From an uncultured Oleiphilus sp. (lineage in GTDB: Bacteria > Pseudomonadota > Gammaproteobacteria > Pseudomonadales > Oleiphilaceae): a stretch of 64,000 bases of DNA. Positions within the stretch are counted from its first letter, which is position 1, and each line of letters starts with the position of its first letter. A model generated the notes under the pieces. It worked only from the letters and a program-made list of their open reading frames with translations. It ran no database searches and was not told the DNA's origin. Positions 21,167-31,500 of the stretch are shown here, piece by piece. The stretch spans positions 1 to 64,000 of the forward strand of contig CAJWBJ010000004.1 of assembly GCA_913020495.1 (NCBI GenBank). Reading direction: 5' to 3'. The position numbers and the translations under genes are program-made.

Positions 21167-22966
21167 TCAGGGGAACATGGGTTGAAGTGGAGATGATTTA
21201 CTGGTCGAGTCTTTTTCTGTTATAACGCGCTTAACATGCTGCAATAACAACGTTTTATCGTATTTAGATTCTGAAGGCGTATGTGCACTGGCGTATAGTT
21301 TATGCTCAAATGCTTTTGCTTGCAGGTAAAGCCCTTCATCTAAATCTTTTAAGTTATGAATGTTTAGTATTTTTAAAGCTATTCGTTTGGATTGCGCCAC
21401 CTTATTGGCCCACTGAATAAGGTACTTAGGCATGTCACTATCATTAGTATTTATTGCTTCACACAATGTTTTATAGAGTTGGGTTAGGTCTGGCTCCGGG
21501 CTGAACTGAGCATCTGTAAGTTTAGATATGGGCTGCCTTTTTAATAGCCACCACGTGGTACTAATCCAGCCAAGTACCAGCAGTACAATAATGGTGTACC
21601 AGGCTTGGTTGCTGGTTGAGGGTAATACTGAATTAACGGGTAATTCGGTGGTTGGATTTTCAAATTTTGGTGTCGCTGCTTGCATGGGGGTTTGTGCTGA
21701 TGCAGTAGGAGGCGTTTGAACAAGCGCCTCTGTCTCAGGGTTAACTTTTATACTGAGCGACTGCGCTGGAATAACGGCAACACGTTCAATATCATTCACT
21801 GTATCCCACCATGGGATACGAATTTCGGGTAAAGTGATTTCATTGGGAGCAACGGCGACCAGCGCGATTGACTCTTGACGAATAGACTGTGCTCCTGATT
21901 CATGTTGTAGTGATTCAACTGTGGGGGAGTCAGGATAGATCTTTAAGCCCTGGATTTTTTCAATGCCCATTGGGGGGAGGGCAGAGCCTAATAAACCAAG
22001 AGAATTAATTTCTAATGTGCGGGTAATTGAATCACCAACTAATAAATTGTCAGGAGGGGTTTCCCATTTTTCACTTAGGTGGAAGCTAGTGGCAGGTAAC
22101 CAAATGTCGCCAGAAAAGTTAGGTGGGGGTGGTTTAATATCGATACTGATAGGGTCTGTTGATTCTCTGACTCTCAGTCGTCGTCTATTACGCGTATCAA
22201 TTAGAAGACCGTTGAAGCTTTGCGCTTCAATTGTAAGTTCGCCACTTTTTTGAGGGAATAACAAATATTGCCGTTCTCGGACTTCATAGCGACGATTATA
22301 GGCCATCCTGAAATATTTTTTGGTGTCACCTAAGGCTTCAATAATGGCGTCATTGGACTCAGGTACGCTCAACTCACCGCTTGCCAAGCGGTCCGCTGAA
22401 TACAATCGAAGCGTGTAGATGATTTGCTCTTGTACATAGGCTTCTGGTTTATCAACGACAGCCTCAATAAAAACTTGAGGAGGGTTATTCGCATCTTGCG
22501 GCGCTTTACCTCTTAAAACGCTAATTGTGACAGGGTTTGATTGTGCGTCTTTATATTTAGCTGGGGGGATTGTCAGTGTGCCTATTTGCTTGGGTGCAAG
22601 GCTATAGCTCCAGGTTACTTTTGCTTTGGTCTCACCATTAATAGACTGCATATTGTAACTTTGTTTTTGATCAAGAATTTCGAAATTCTGGTCAAGCCCT
22701 TCTATCACAGGCGGATCAATTTGTTGCCTGCCAAAGTTCATTAAGCCGCCAAAACTGAAATCCATTTCAATATCGCCGGTAATAATTAGATTTATGGTGT
22801 CTGATTCATAGATCTTGTTACGGTCAACACTGGCGGTTAAAGCAGTTTCTGCCATGCTGGAAAATGTTGATGCAAGTAAGCATACAAATATAAGGAAACG
22901 GTTCATGGAACGATCGACTCTTAATAAATTTTTATCAAAGGTTAAACTGGTTAATGTATTTACCAT
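21167..22966 (-). CDS. BatD / oxygen-tolerance family protein
   Basis: Signal peptide, Ig-like beta-rich region, C-terminal TM; last gene of the MoxR-Bat operon. Confidence 0.82.
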   Translation of the reverse strand: MVNTLTSLTFDKNLLRVDRSMNRFLIFVCLLASTFSSMAETALTASVDRNKIYESDTINLIITGDIEMDFSFGGLMNFGRQQIDPPVIEGLDQNFEILDQKQSYNMQSINGETKAKVTWSYSLAPKQIGTLTIPPAKYKDAQSNPVTISVLRGKAPQDANNPPQVFIEAVVDKPEAYVQEQIIYTLRLYSADRLASGELSVPESNDAIIEALGDTKKYFRMAYNRRYEVRERQYLLFPQKSGELTIEAQSFNGLLIDTRNRRRLRVRESTDPISIDIKPPPPNFSGDIWLPATSFHLSEKWETPPDNLLVGDSITRTLEINSLGLLGSALPPMGIEKIQGLKIYPDSPTVESLQHESGAQSIRQESIALVAVAPNEITLPEIRIPWWDTVNDIERVAVIPAQSLSIKVNPETEALVQTPPTASAQTPMQAATPKFENPTTELPVNSVLPSTSNQAWYTIIVLLVLGWISTTWWLLKRQPISKLTDAQFSPEPDLTQLYKTLCEAINTNDSDMPKYLIQWANKVAQSKRIALKILNIHNLKDLDEGLYLQAKAFEHKLYASAHTPSESKYDKTLLLQHVKRVITEKDSTSKSSPLQPMFP

Positions 22967-24804
22967 ATAGGTTCACCTGCTTCTCTTGCACTTCTATTTC
23001 GTTCTCGGGATTGTTGTTCGAATTTACGGCGTAACAGTCCACCAGGGTCATCAGGAACCCTACGCATCCACTGTTCATATGATTGCTTTTCTTCTTCGCT
23101 TAACTCTTCGGGTTCAGGTAATGCAGAAGCCTGAGCATCTTGTTCAGCATCTTTCTTAGCTTGTTGTTTTTGAGCTTCTTTTTCTTGCTCGGATTCATTT
23201 TCTTTTTGTTTGCTTTCTTGCTCTTCTTCCGACGACTGATCTTCTTTTTGGTTTTGTTCTTGTTGGTCGTTGTCCTCCTCAGAATTCTGCTTATCTGATT
23301 CTTGGTCGTCCGAATTTTGTTGGTCCTGATCTTTATTGTCGGACTTGTTCTGGTCTTGATTTTCTTGATCTGAATCTTGCTTGTCTGAGTCATTACTCTC
23401 TGAAGATTCTTGTTGTTTTAGAAATTCTTCAATGAGTGATTTGTTATGTTGCGCATCTTTATTTTCAGGGTCTAGTTCTAATGCTTGCTCATAAGCTGTA
23501 ATTGCTTCTTCGAATTTTTGTTGTTGTGCGAAGGAATTACCTTGATTGTATAAGTTGTGGGTGGTATTTGACTTTCCATATTGTGCAGCAGCTTGTTCAA
23601 ATTGTTTTGCCTGATAGTTAGCGTTTGCTTTATGTTCTAAAGAATCAAAACGTTTTGCGGCTTCAATGGCATTGCCATTATCGAGTAAGGTTTGGGCTTG
23701 CTGATCCTGTGTTTGCCAAAGGTCATCCCAGCCAAATGCATAGCTTTCTTCAATTGGGATTAAAAATAAAGAAAATAAGAGTACAACCTGAATCATGACG
23801 CCTTGGCGGTGAGCTCTTAACACAAGTGGAATTACTATAAAGAGCATTAAAAACCCCATGTCTTCCCATGCATCAAAACCTCTTTCCATTGTCGGGTCAG
23901 TTTCTTCCTGTTGATTGTTTAAGGTTAAGCTACCTTCAATATCTAAAAGATTGAGGTCTTGGTCATCAAGTGTCATTTGTAACATTTGTCCTCGATTTTG
24001 ATTAGCGAGTGATGCTAGAGATGAAAAATCTGTTTTGGGGATAACTACATTCCCCTCATCTTTTAAATAACCTTTATCAGGGAGTTTAATTGGGCCTCCA
24101 GCGGCTGTACCGGCAGCGAGAATAAGTAAGTTTGTGCTTGTCCCATCAAGTAATTTATTGATGCGGTCGATATGGTGTGATTCCACTCCATCAGTAAGGA
24201 GTACGATTCGACCATTGGTCGCTTTGCCTTGTTTTAATAATTGAACAGCTTGTTTAACCGCTAGGTCTGGTCGACTACCGATCACCGGCATAATAAAAGG
24301 GTCCAGTGCCGGGAGGTTTGCGATGATGGTCTTAGTGTCATCTGTTAAAGGGGTGACAACATGGCTATCTCCAGAAAAAGCGATTAGAGCCGTGCTACCT
24401 TCTTTACGAAGTTTAAGAAGATCTTGAAGCTTTTGTTTTGTCCGTGTGAGGCGATTTGGGGCGGTATCAGTTGCCAACATAGATAAAGATAAATCTAGTA
24501 TTACCACCATGTTGTCAGTGAGTTTGACTATCTCCTGTGGTTTCTCCTGCCAGGTTGGTCCTGACATGGCAATGAAAGTAAAACCTAGAACTAGTGTCAT
24601 TCCAAAGTGCCTAGTTCGTTTTCTTTGTTGCTGATGACTTGGTAACAAGTGCTTTAAAAGAGTTGGATGGATCGCATTAGACCAGTTATTGTTACTCAGA
24701 GCACGTTTGCGCATTGCAACATAAACAACGGGTAGGAGTAATAGGCCTAACAACCAGAGAGGGCGTAAAAAATGGAATTGTGATAGGTGATCAAAAAAGC
24801 TCAT
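22960..24804 (-). CDS. VWA + TPR protein (BatB/BatC fusion) with acidic/Gln-rich tail
   Basis: VWA MIDAS DLSLSMLATD; TPR AITAYEQALELDPENKDAQHNKSL; low-complexity QESSESNDSDKQ... tail. Confidence 0.85.
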   Translation of the reverse strand: MSFFDHLSQFHFLRPLWLLGLLLLPVVYVAMRKRALSNNNWSNAIHPTLLKHLLPSHQQQRKRTRHFGMTLVLGFTFIAMSGPTWQEKPQEIVKLTDNMVVILDLSLSMLATDTAPNRLTRTKQKLQDLLKLRKEGSTALIAFSGDSHVVTPLTDDTKTIIANLPALDPFIMPVIGSRPDLAVKQAVQLLKQGKATNGRIVLLTDGVESHHIDRINKLLDGTSTNLLILAAGTAAGGPIKLPDKGYLKDEGNVVIPKTDFSSLASLANQNRGQMLQMTLDDQDLNLLDIEGSLTLNNQQEETDPTMERGFDAWEDMGFLMLFIVIPLVLRAHRQGVMIQVVLLFSLFLIPIEESYAFGWDDLWQTQDQQAQTLLDNGNAIEAAKRFDSLEHKANANYQAKQFEQAAAQYGKSNTTHNLYNQGNSFAQQQKFEEAITAYEQALELDPENKDAQHNKSLIEEFLKQQESSESNDSDKQDSDQENQDQNKSDNKDQDQQNSDDQESDKQNSEEDNDQQEQNQKEDQSSEEEQESKQKENESEQEKEAQKQQAKKDAEQDAQASALPEPEELSEEEKQSYEQWMRRVPDDPGGLLRRKFEQQSRERNRSAREAGEPIW

Positions 24805-25856
24805 TTTGCACCTCCTTGCTTAGAATAACTCAGTGTACGGAATAGTTTAAATAGCGCGTTGTGAATGACTAAGCTGCCATATGCGAATAAAGCAAAGCAT
24901 ACAAACCAGTAATAGAGTGCCTTTGTAGGTCTAAAGCTACGTGTTTCTTGTTCAACAGGCTCAAGAGCATTAATAGCTTGATAAATCGCTGTGAGTTCCT
25001 GTGTGCTTCTTGCGCGGAAGTATTGTCCTTCTGTTAATTCGGCAAGTTGTTTTAACATATCTTCATCTAAGTCGGCAGAAGGGTTAACTTTTCTTGAACC
25101 AAAAAAACTGCGCTGCATCATCTCGTCAGCTCCAATTCCGACGGTATAAATTTTAATTTTTTCCTGTGCTGCAAACTGCGCAGCTTTTTCAGGTGGAATT
25201 TCACCTGCGGTATTTGCTCCATCAGATAACAGTATGAGTACGCGGCTTTGTTCGGGTCTTTGCTTTAGGCGTTTCACTCCTAAGGTAATTGCATCACCGA
25301 TTGCTGTCGCATTTCCAGCCATGCCAAGATAGGCTTCCTGTAAAAGTGTATTGACAGTAATAACATCAAAGGAGAGAGGGGATTGAACGTATGGTTGCGA
25401 GCCGAACAATATTAAACCAACACGATCCCCCGATCTCTCCTGAACAAATTCACTCACTACTTTCTTAACAACTTTTAAACGGGTGACTTGTGTTCCTTTT
25501 ATTTGCATATCTTTTTCTTCCATACTTGGCGAAATATCAATAGCTAACATTAAGTCTCGGCCTGAAAGAGGAATATCTACTTGGTCTCCAATATAAGTGG
25601 GGCGACAAATAGCAATGACTAGTGAAATCCAAGCAATTAATAGAATAAATTGCTTCCATTTTGGTGTGGTTTGGTCGTTATTTATATGACCAAAACCTAA
25701 CTTTTTAGCTGTTTCGAAAATAGGTAAATGTGGAGCAATATAACTAGGAGCTTCAATTTTTCGTTTGAAAATCACAATCCATGGTAGAGGAAGTAATAAC
25801 AATAGCCATGGCCAATGAAGTTCGAAAGCCGTTTCACCGCTTAATAAACTCATCAT
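24801..25856 (-). CDS. VWA domain membrane protein (BatA)
   Basis: MIDAS AIDISPSMEEKDM; flanking TM helices; LLSDGANTAGE. Confidence 0.87.
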   Translation of the reverse strand: MMSLLSGETAFELHWPWLLLLLPLPWIVIFKRKIEAPSYIAPHLPIFETAKKLGFGHINNDQTTPKWKQFILLIAWISLVIAICRPTYIGDQVDIPLSGRDLMLAIDISPSMEEKDMQIKGTQVTRLKVVKKVVSEFVQERSGDRVGLILFGSQPYVQSPLSFDVITVNTLLQEAYLGMAGNATAIGDAITLGVKRLKQRPEQSRVLILLSDGANTAGEIPPEKAAQFAAQEKIKIYTVGIGADEMMQRSFFGSRKVNPSADLDEDMLKQLAELTEGQYFRARSTQELTAIYQAINALEPVEQETRSFRPTKALYYWFVCFALFAYGSLVIHNALFKLFRTLSYSKQGGAK

Positions 25857-26365
25857 GACTGGCTGCTCTCTTGGTTGTCTGAATACGTTTTTTTAGTTGT
25901 GCTCTTAAGGTCTTTAATCCAACGTTCAATTCGAGACAAGGCACTTGAATCAAGCCGCTCACATGAGGCTTTATAATGGCCTGTGGTGAGAAGCTCAAGG
26001 TCATGTGTTTGTAATGGGCTTTCTGATTCTTGAAGAGTTAATCGCCATTGCTCGCCAGTGACGGCTAATAAAGCTGAATTTTGTTTGACGGTAGAGGCGC
26101 AACGTTTGAGCAAAATCACAATCATAGATAATGATTGGGGTGAGGGGCTCTGTTGATAAGACTGCTTCAAAAGTTTGAACTCTTTAAGCGCAGCACGACG
26201 CCATGCATTGGCGCGATACCAGCGAATCGTAAACCAAACAAGTGCAGAGATGCCAAGTGTTATAAATACCACTAATAAAACCCAGCCTATGGCGGGAGGC
26301 CATGAGCCTATTGAATCTGGGGTATGTACATCTCTAAGTTGTTCAAGAAGGCTGCTAGGATCCAT
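25853..26365 (-). CDS. DUF4381 domain membrane protein
   Basis: LRDVHTPDSIGSWPPAIGWVLL motif and position in the Bat operon. Confidence 0.83.
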   Translation of the reverse strand: MDPSSLLEQLRDVHTPDSIGSWPPAIGWVLLVVFITLGISALVWFTIRWYRANAWRRAALKEFKLLKQSYQQSPSPQSLSMIVILLKRCASTVKQNSALLAVTGEQWRLTLQESESPLQTHDLELLTTGHYKASCERLDSSALSRIERWIKDLKSTTKKTYSDNQESSQS

Positions 26366-27369
26366 TACGCCCCCCTCAAAGACAACAGCATTCGCTGTAG
26401 TGTATTGATAGGTGCTTCCTGAGTCGTGACTTCAATGTAAGGTGCTTTAATACTGATACTTAAAGAAAGAAGGTGTTCTTTTTGCTTTGCTGCCCAATCT
26501 GCATAATTTTGGCGTACTGAATTTGACTGTGAGTCGATGACCAAGGTTTCATTTCCATCTGATACAGGGTAAAAGCCAGGAGGTGGAAGCTGTTCTTCTA
26601 TTGGGTCTAATGTACGTACCATTAATAGTTCATTATGTTTTGCTAGTCTGGTAAAAAGCTTTTCAGTGTCATTGTTAATATGTCTGAAGTCACTGATTAT
26701 AACAATCAGAGTCCCAGGCTTTGATAAACGAATTGTCTCAACTAAAGCATCATTAAAATGAAAAACAGATTCAGGAGGAGGCGTACTTATATTTAAAGAT
26801 TGATTGAAGTCACTTATAGTTTTCAATAAACGCATAATGCTTTTTCGATTTCTGGAAGGCTTTATTTCCTGATGGCCTTGCTCTGAAAAAACGATACCTC
26901 CCACTCTATCATTGTGCTCTAAAGCTGCCCAGGCAAATAATGAAGCTGTTTCGGCCGCTCGAACTGATTTAAATGTTAACTGGCTGCCAAAAAATTGTGA
27001 CTGGCTTTGGTCACAAAGTATTAACAACGGTCGTTCCCGCTCTTCATCAAACAGTTTAGTGTGTGGCTTTTGTCTTCGTGCTGTGACGCGCCAATCGATA
27101 CTACGGACATCATCGCCAGGCTGGTACATTCTTACTTCAGAAAACTCCATGCCACGCCCACGAAAACGTGAATAATGTAAGCCGGATTGTGGTCGACTGA
27201 CTCGTTTTGCTTTTGGAAGGCTTAAGTTTCGTACAGACCAGCGTAAAGCCATCAACTGTTTTAAGGTGCAGTATGGGCCAGTACAACCTGTATTGAAAAC
27301 TTCAGCAGGGTCACTTTGAGATTGAGTGCTTGAATTAGCGCTCAAGAAATCACTAACTCGTTTTAGCAT
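26365..27369 (-). CDS. DUF58 domain protein
   Basis: SRFRGRGMEFSEVRMYQPGDDVRSIDWRVTARRQKPHTKLFDEERERP. Confidence 0.9.
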   Translation of the reverse strand: MLKRVSDFLSANSSTQSQSDPAEVFNTGCTGPYCTLKQLMALRWSVRNLSLPKAKRVSRPQSGLHYSRFRGRGMEFSEVRMYQPGDDVRSIDWRVTARRQKPHTKLFDEERERPLLILCDQSQSQFFGSQLTFKSVRAAETASLFAWAALEHNDRVGGIVFSEQGHQEIKPSRNRKSIMRLLKTISDFNQSLNISTPPPESVFHFNDALVETIRLSKPGTLIVIISDFRHINNDTEKLFTRLAKHNELLMVRTLDPIEEQLPPPGFYPVSDGNETLVIDSQSNSVRQNYADWAAKQKEHLLSLSISIKAPYIEVTTQEAPINTLQRMLLSLRGA

Positions 27370-27393
27370 TGAATGAATCCAATCATCATAGAA

Positions 27394-28359
27394 TTAAGCT
27401 ACAGGAACACGGTGAATTAATTCATTAATGACCTGGTCAGTCGTGATGCCTTCCGCCTCAGCTTCAAAAGTGATGAGTATGCGATGACGATAAACATCAT
27501 GTAATACAGCACGCACATCATCAGGACTAACAAAGTCTTTTTGCTGTAACCAAGCATAAGCTCTTGCACAGCGATCCAGTGAAATCGTTCCTCGAGGACT
27601 AACACCGAAGTCAATCCAGCGCGCTAAATCTTCCCCATACTTTGCTGGTTGTCGAGTAGCCATAGTTAGGTGAACTAAATAATCTTCAACGGCGTCACTC
27701 ATATGAAGTTGATTGATTTCTTCGCGACCATCAAAAATAGCTTGTTGAGAAATTTTAGAGATAGTCTCTGTTATATTTGTATTTTGAGATTGCTCAGCTC
27801 GGGCTAGCTTTAAAATACTGTGTTCAGACTCTTGGTTAGGGTAATCAATTTTAACATGCATTAAAAAACGATCTAATTGTGCTTCAGGTAATGGGTAAGT
27901 ACCTTCTTGTTCAATCGGATTCTGGGTAGCCATGACTAGAAAGAGCTTGTCTAGAGGGAAAGTTTCTTTACCAACACTCACTTGCCGCTCACCCATTGCT
28001 TCAAGTAACGCTGATTGTACTTTTGCCGGAGCACGGTTGATTTCATCGGCAAGAATTAAATTGTGGAAGATAGGCCCCTTTTGAAAATGGAACATGCCTT
28101 CTTCTGCACGGTAAATTTCAGTACCGGTTACATCCGATGGCAATAAGTCAGGGGTAAACTGGATTCGCTGGAAATTTCCTTCAATTCGATCTGAAAGTTC
28201 TTTAATCGCTTTTGTTTTGGCTAAGCCTGGCGCACCTTCAACAAGTAAGTGGCCGTCTGCGAGTAAAGCGATGAGTAAACGCTCGACTAAATGATGTTGA
28301 CCAATAATTGCTTGGCTCAATGAATGATTTAATTCTTTAAATGCACTGCTTGATGTCAT
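27394..28359 (-). CDS. MoxR-family AAA+ ATPase
   Basis: Walker A GAPGLAKT; ADEINRAPAKVQSALLEAMGERQVS; ATQNPIEQEGTYPLPEAQLDRF. Confidence 0.93.
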   Translation of the reverse strand: MTSSSAFKELNHSLSQAIIGQHHLVERLLIALLADGHLLVEGAPGLAKTKAIKELSDRIEGNFQRIQFTPDLLPSDVTGTEIYRAEEGMFHFQKGPIFHNLILADEINRAPAKVQSALLEAMGERQVSVGKETFPLDKLFLVMATQNPIEQEGTYPLPEAQLDRFLMHVKIDYPNQESEHSILKLARAEQSQNTNITETISKISQQAIFDGREEINQLHMSDAVEDYLVHLTMATRQPAKYGEDLARWIDFGVSPRGTISLDRCARAYAWLQQKDFVSPDDVRAVLHDVYRHRILITFEAEAEGITTDQVINELIHRVPVA

Positions 28360-28554
28360 GCCAATAAACTCGCTTATTTGTATGAAAAAATGTTGAAAAA
28401 ACGATTGTTTAATTTGGCTTTATGCCAAAAGGGTCGGATAAGTTAATAGATTGATTCTAAATAAGCAATTTCCTAACAATGAACTATTCTTAATTGAGTT
28501 ACAGAGCCAGCGAAACAAGCATAAAAACAAACTTATTGTCAGTGAGAGTTTTCA

Positions 28555-31500
28555 ATGAATCTAGTCGATACCCAAGATAGAAAGAAATTCGATGAACAAA
28601 TTAAAAATGCAATATATGAAGCTTTGCCTAAAAAAGATGCAGAATCAGTAGTTATATTTACAGATCAATTGTTTACAAGTCTTTTTCTTGATGAGTTTAA
28701 AGGGCGTCGTGTTACTGATGTATTGGGTTTAATTATTTCAGCATGGAAATTTGTTAGTGAGTTTGATGGTAAAAGTGCCAAAGTGGAGGTTTTTAACCCT
28801 AATTTAGAAGTTTCAGGGTGGCAGTCTTCACACACTGTTTTAATGGTCCTACAAAAAAATATGCCTTTTATTGTTGATTCCGTTCGCATGGAATTAAGTG
28901 CTAGAGAAATAAAAACGCACAGTATTCAATATTCCACATTCCGTTGTGAACGAAATGACTCTGGCGATGTAAGTAAATTCATAAAATCAGTTCAAAACGA
29001 AAACTTGCAATATGAAACACTTGTTTTTATTGAAATTGATAAACATGGTGACGAAGCTTCTGTCGAAAGCCTAAGGGAGGGGATTGCCGATGTTATGGAT
29101 GATGTGATGACGACGGTTGATGACTACCCTAAAATGCTTGAGCATTCAAAAAATAGTTGCTCTGAATTGTCTTCGATCAAAAGTAAACTATTTAATCATA
29201 ACGATATGCAAGAAGGTGCTGCATTTTTGGATTGGGTTACAGATGATCGATTTACTTTTCTTGGGTATGTGGAATATCAGTTAACAGCTAGTGGAAAAAA
29301 ACAACTTCTTGAGCCTGTGCCCGGCACTGAACTAGGAATATTAAAAGAGCATTTAGAGCAGCTTAAAGAAATAAGCTTAAGTGACGTGGCTAATAAATCT
29401 AAACAAAGTGTTTTGGATAAGCAGTTATTCACCTTTGCAAAGTCATCCAAGCGTTCAAGTGTTCATCGACCTGCATACCCTGATTATATAAGTGTTAAGA
29501 AATTTGATAAAAAAGGTAATGTGATCGGTGAACATTGCTTTTTAGGCTTATATACCGCTAAGGCTTATCACGAAAGCCCCAGCGAAGTACCTTTGTTACG
29601 GCAAAAAGTTAAGCAAGTTATTGAGCGCTCAGGTTTAAATTCATTTGATTATCGAGGTAAAGAGCTTGAACAGCTTTTAGGCGTTTACCCACGTGATGAG
29701 TTATTTCAGGTGAATGCGGATGAACTTTATAATGTAGTGATGGGGACACTTTTTATACAAGAAAGAAGGCAGACTCGATTATTTATGCGTGAAGATGCTT
29801 TTGGACGTTTTGTGACCTGTTTGATTTATGTACCACGTGATATTTTTAATACTAATTTACGTATCAAATTCCAAGAAATATTAATGAGTGATCTCAACGG
29901 TATTGATAGCGACTTCAATACCTATATTTCAGAATCCGTTTTAGCAAGAACACAAATTACAATTAAGATCGATCAGATAGAAGGCCGCGTATTAAATGTA
30001 GAAAAACTTGAACAAAAAATTATTGCAGTCGCACAGTCATGGGAAGATGACTTGGAAATTTCTCTTTTCGATACTTATGGTGAAGAGCAGGCCAATCAGT
30101 ATATCAATAAATACCGCAGTGCATTTTCATCAAGTTACCGTGAAGAATTTTCACCTCGTCGTGCATCGATAGATATCGAACACATAGAAAGTGTTGTAAA
30201 TGGTCAACAGCAACTTAGCATGAGTTTTTATCGTTCACTTGATGAAAATGATCAGGTTGTACATTTTAAATTATTTCATGCTGAACAGCCGGTCCCTTTA
30301 TCAGATGTCATGCCTATTTTTGAAAATATGGGGTTTCGTGTTATTGGTGAAAGACCCTACGAGACCTTGGATCGCGATGGTCATACTGTATGGCTGCATG
30401 ACTTCATGTTGACGACCACGACACGTCAATCAATTGATATAGAAAAAATACGAACACCTTTTGAAAACCTGTTTACCAAAGTTTGGCAAGGTGATGCAGA
30501 AAACGACAGCTTCAATCGTATGGTTATTGCTTCATATATGAATTGGCGTGAGATCGCAGTAATACGCTCTTATGCACGCTATATGCGCCAGATTCGAGTA
30601 AGCAACTCCCAAGACTTTATCTCAAACACGATTGTATCCAATGTTAAAATTTCGAAGTTGTTAATCCAATTATTTGAGTCGAGGTTCAACCCCTTATTAA
30701 ATAAACAGGTTAAGAAAGCAAACACAAATCAAGAAGCTCAAGAAACGCAATTTATTGAAGCATTAGACCAAGTACAAAACCTGACAGAAGACAAAATATT
30801 ACGTTTATATCTGGACCTGATTAAAGCAACAGTACGAACGAATTTCTATCAAAAAGATCATAATGGTGAAGATAAAAGTTATATTTCATTTAAATTTCAG
30901 CCTCGTTTAATCCCTAATGTACCGCTACCTGTGCCGATGTTTGAAATATTTGTTTACTCGCCACGAATCGAAGGTGTGCATCTACGAGGCGGTAAAGTCG
31001 CTCGTGGTGGCTTGCGCTGGTCGGACAGGTATGAAGATTATCGAACGGAAGTGCTTGGTCTGGTAAAAGCCCAGCAAGTCAAAAATGCGGTTATTGTACC
31101 TGTTGGTGCAAAAGGTGGATTTGTTGCTAAAAAGCTACCTAACACCGGGCGTGATGATTTTATGAATGAAGGTATATCTTGCTACCAAATTTTCATTACA
31201 GGGCTGTTGAATGTCACTGATAATCTGATTGAAGGAAAAGTGGTTAAACCAGAAAATGTCGTGTGCCATGATGAAGACGATTATTATTTGGTTGTTGCTG
31301 CAGATAAAGGAACGGCTACTTTTTCAGATATCGCGAATGAAATTTCATTAGATAAAGGTCACTGGCTAGGGGATGCCTTTGCCTCGGGCGGTAGTGTTGG
31401 TTATGACCATAAAAAAATGGGCATTACTGCTAAAGGGGCATGGGTTTCAGTCGAGCGACATTTTAGAGAGCTTGGACTCAATACAAAAACAACACCTTTT

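Noticed and set aside
23100-23393. 97-aa Lys/Arg/Asn-rich minus-strand ORF
   Set aside because: Out-of-frame reading of the BatB/C low-complexity tail.
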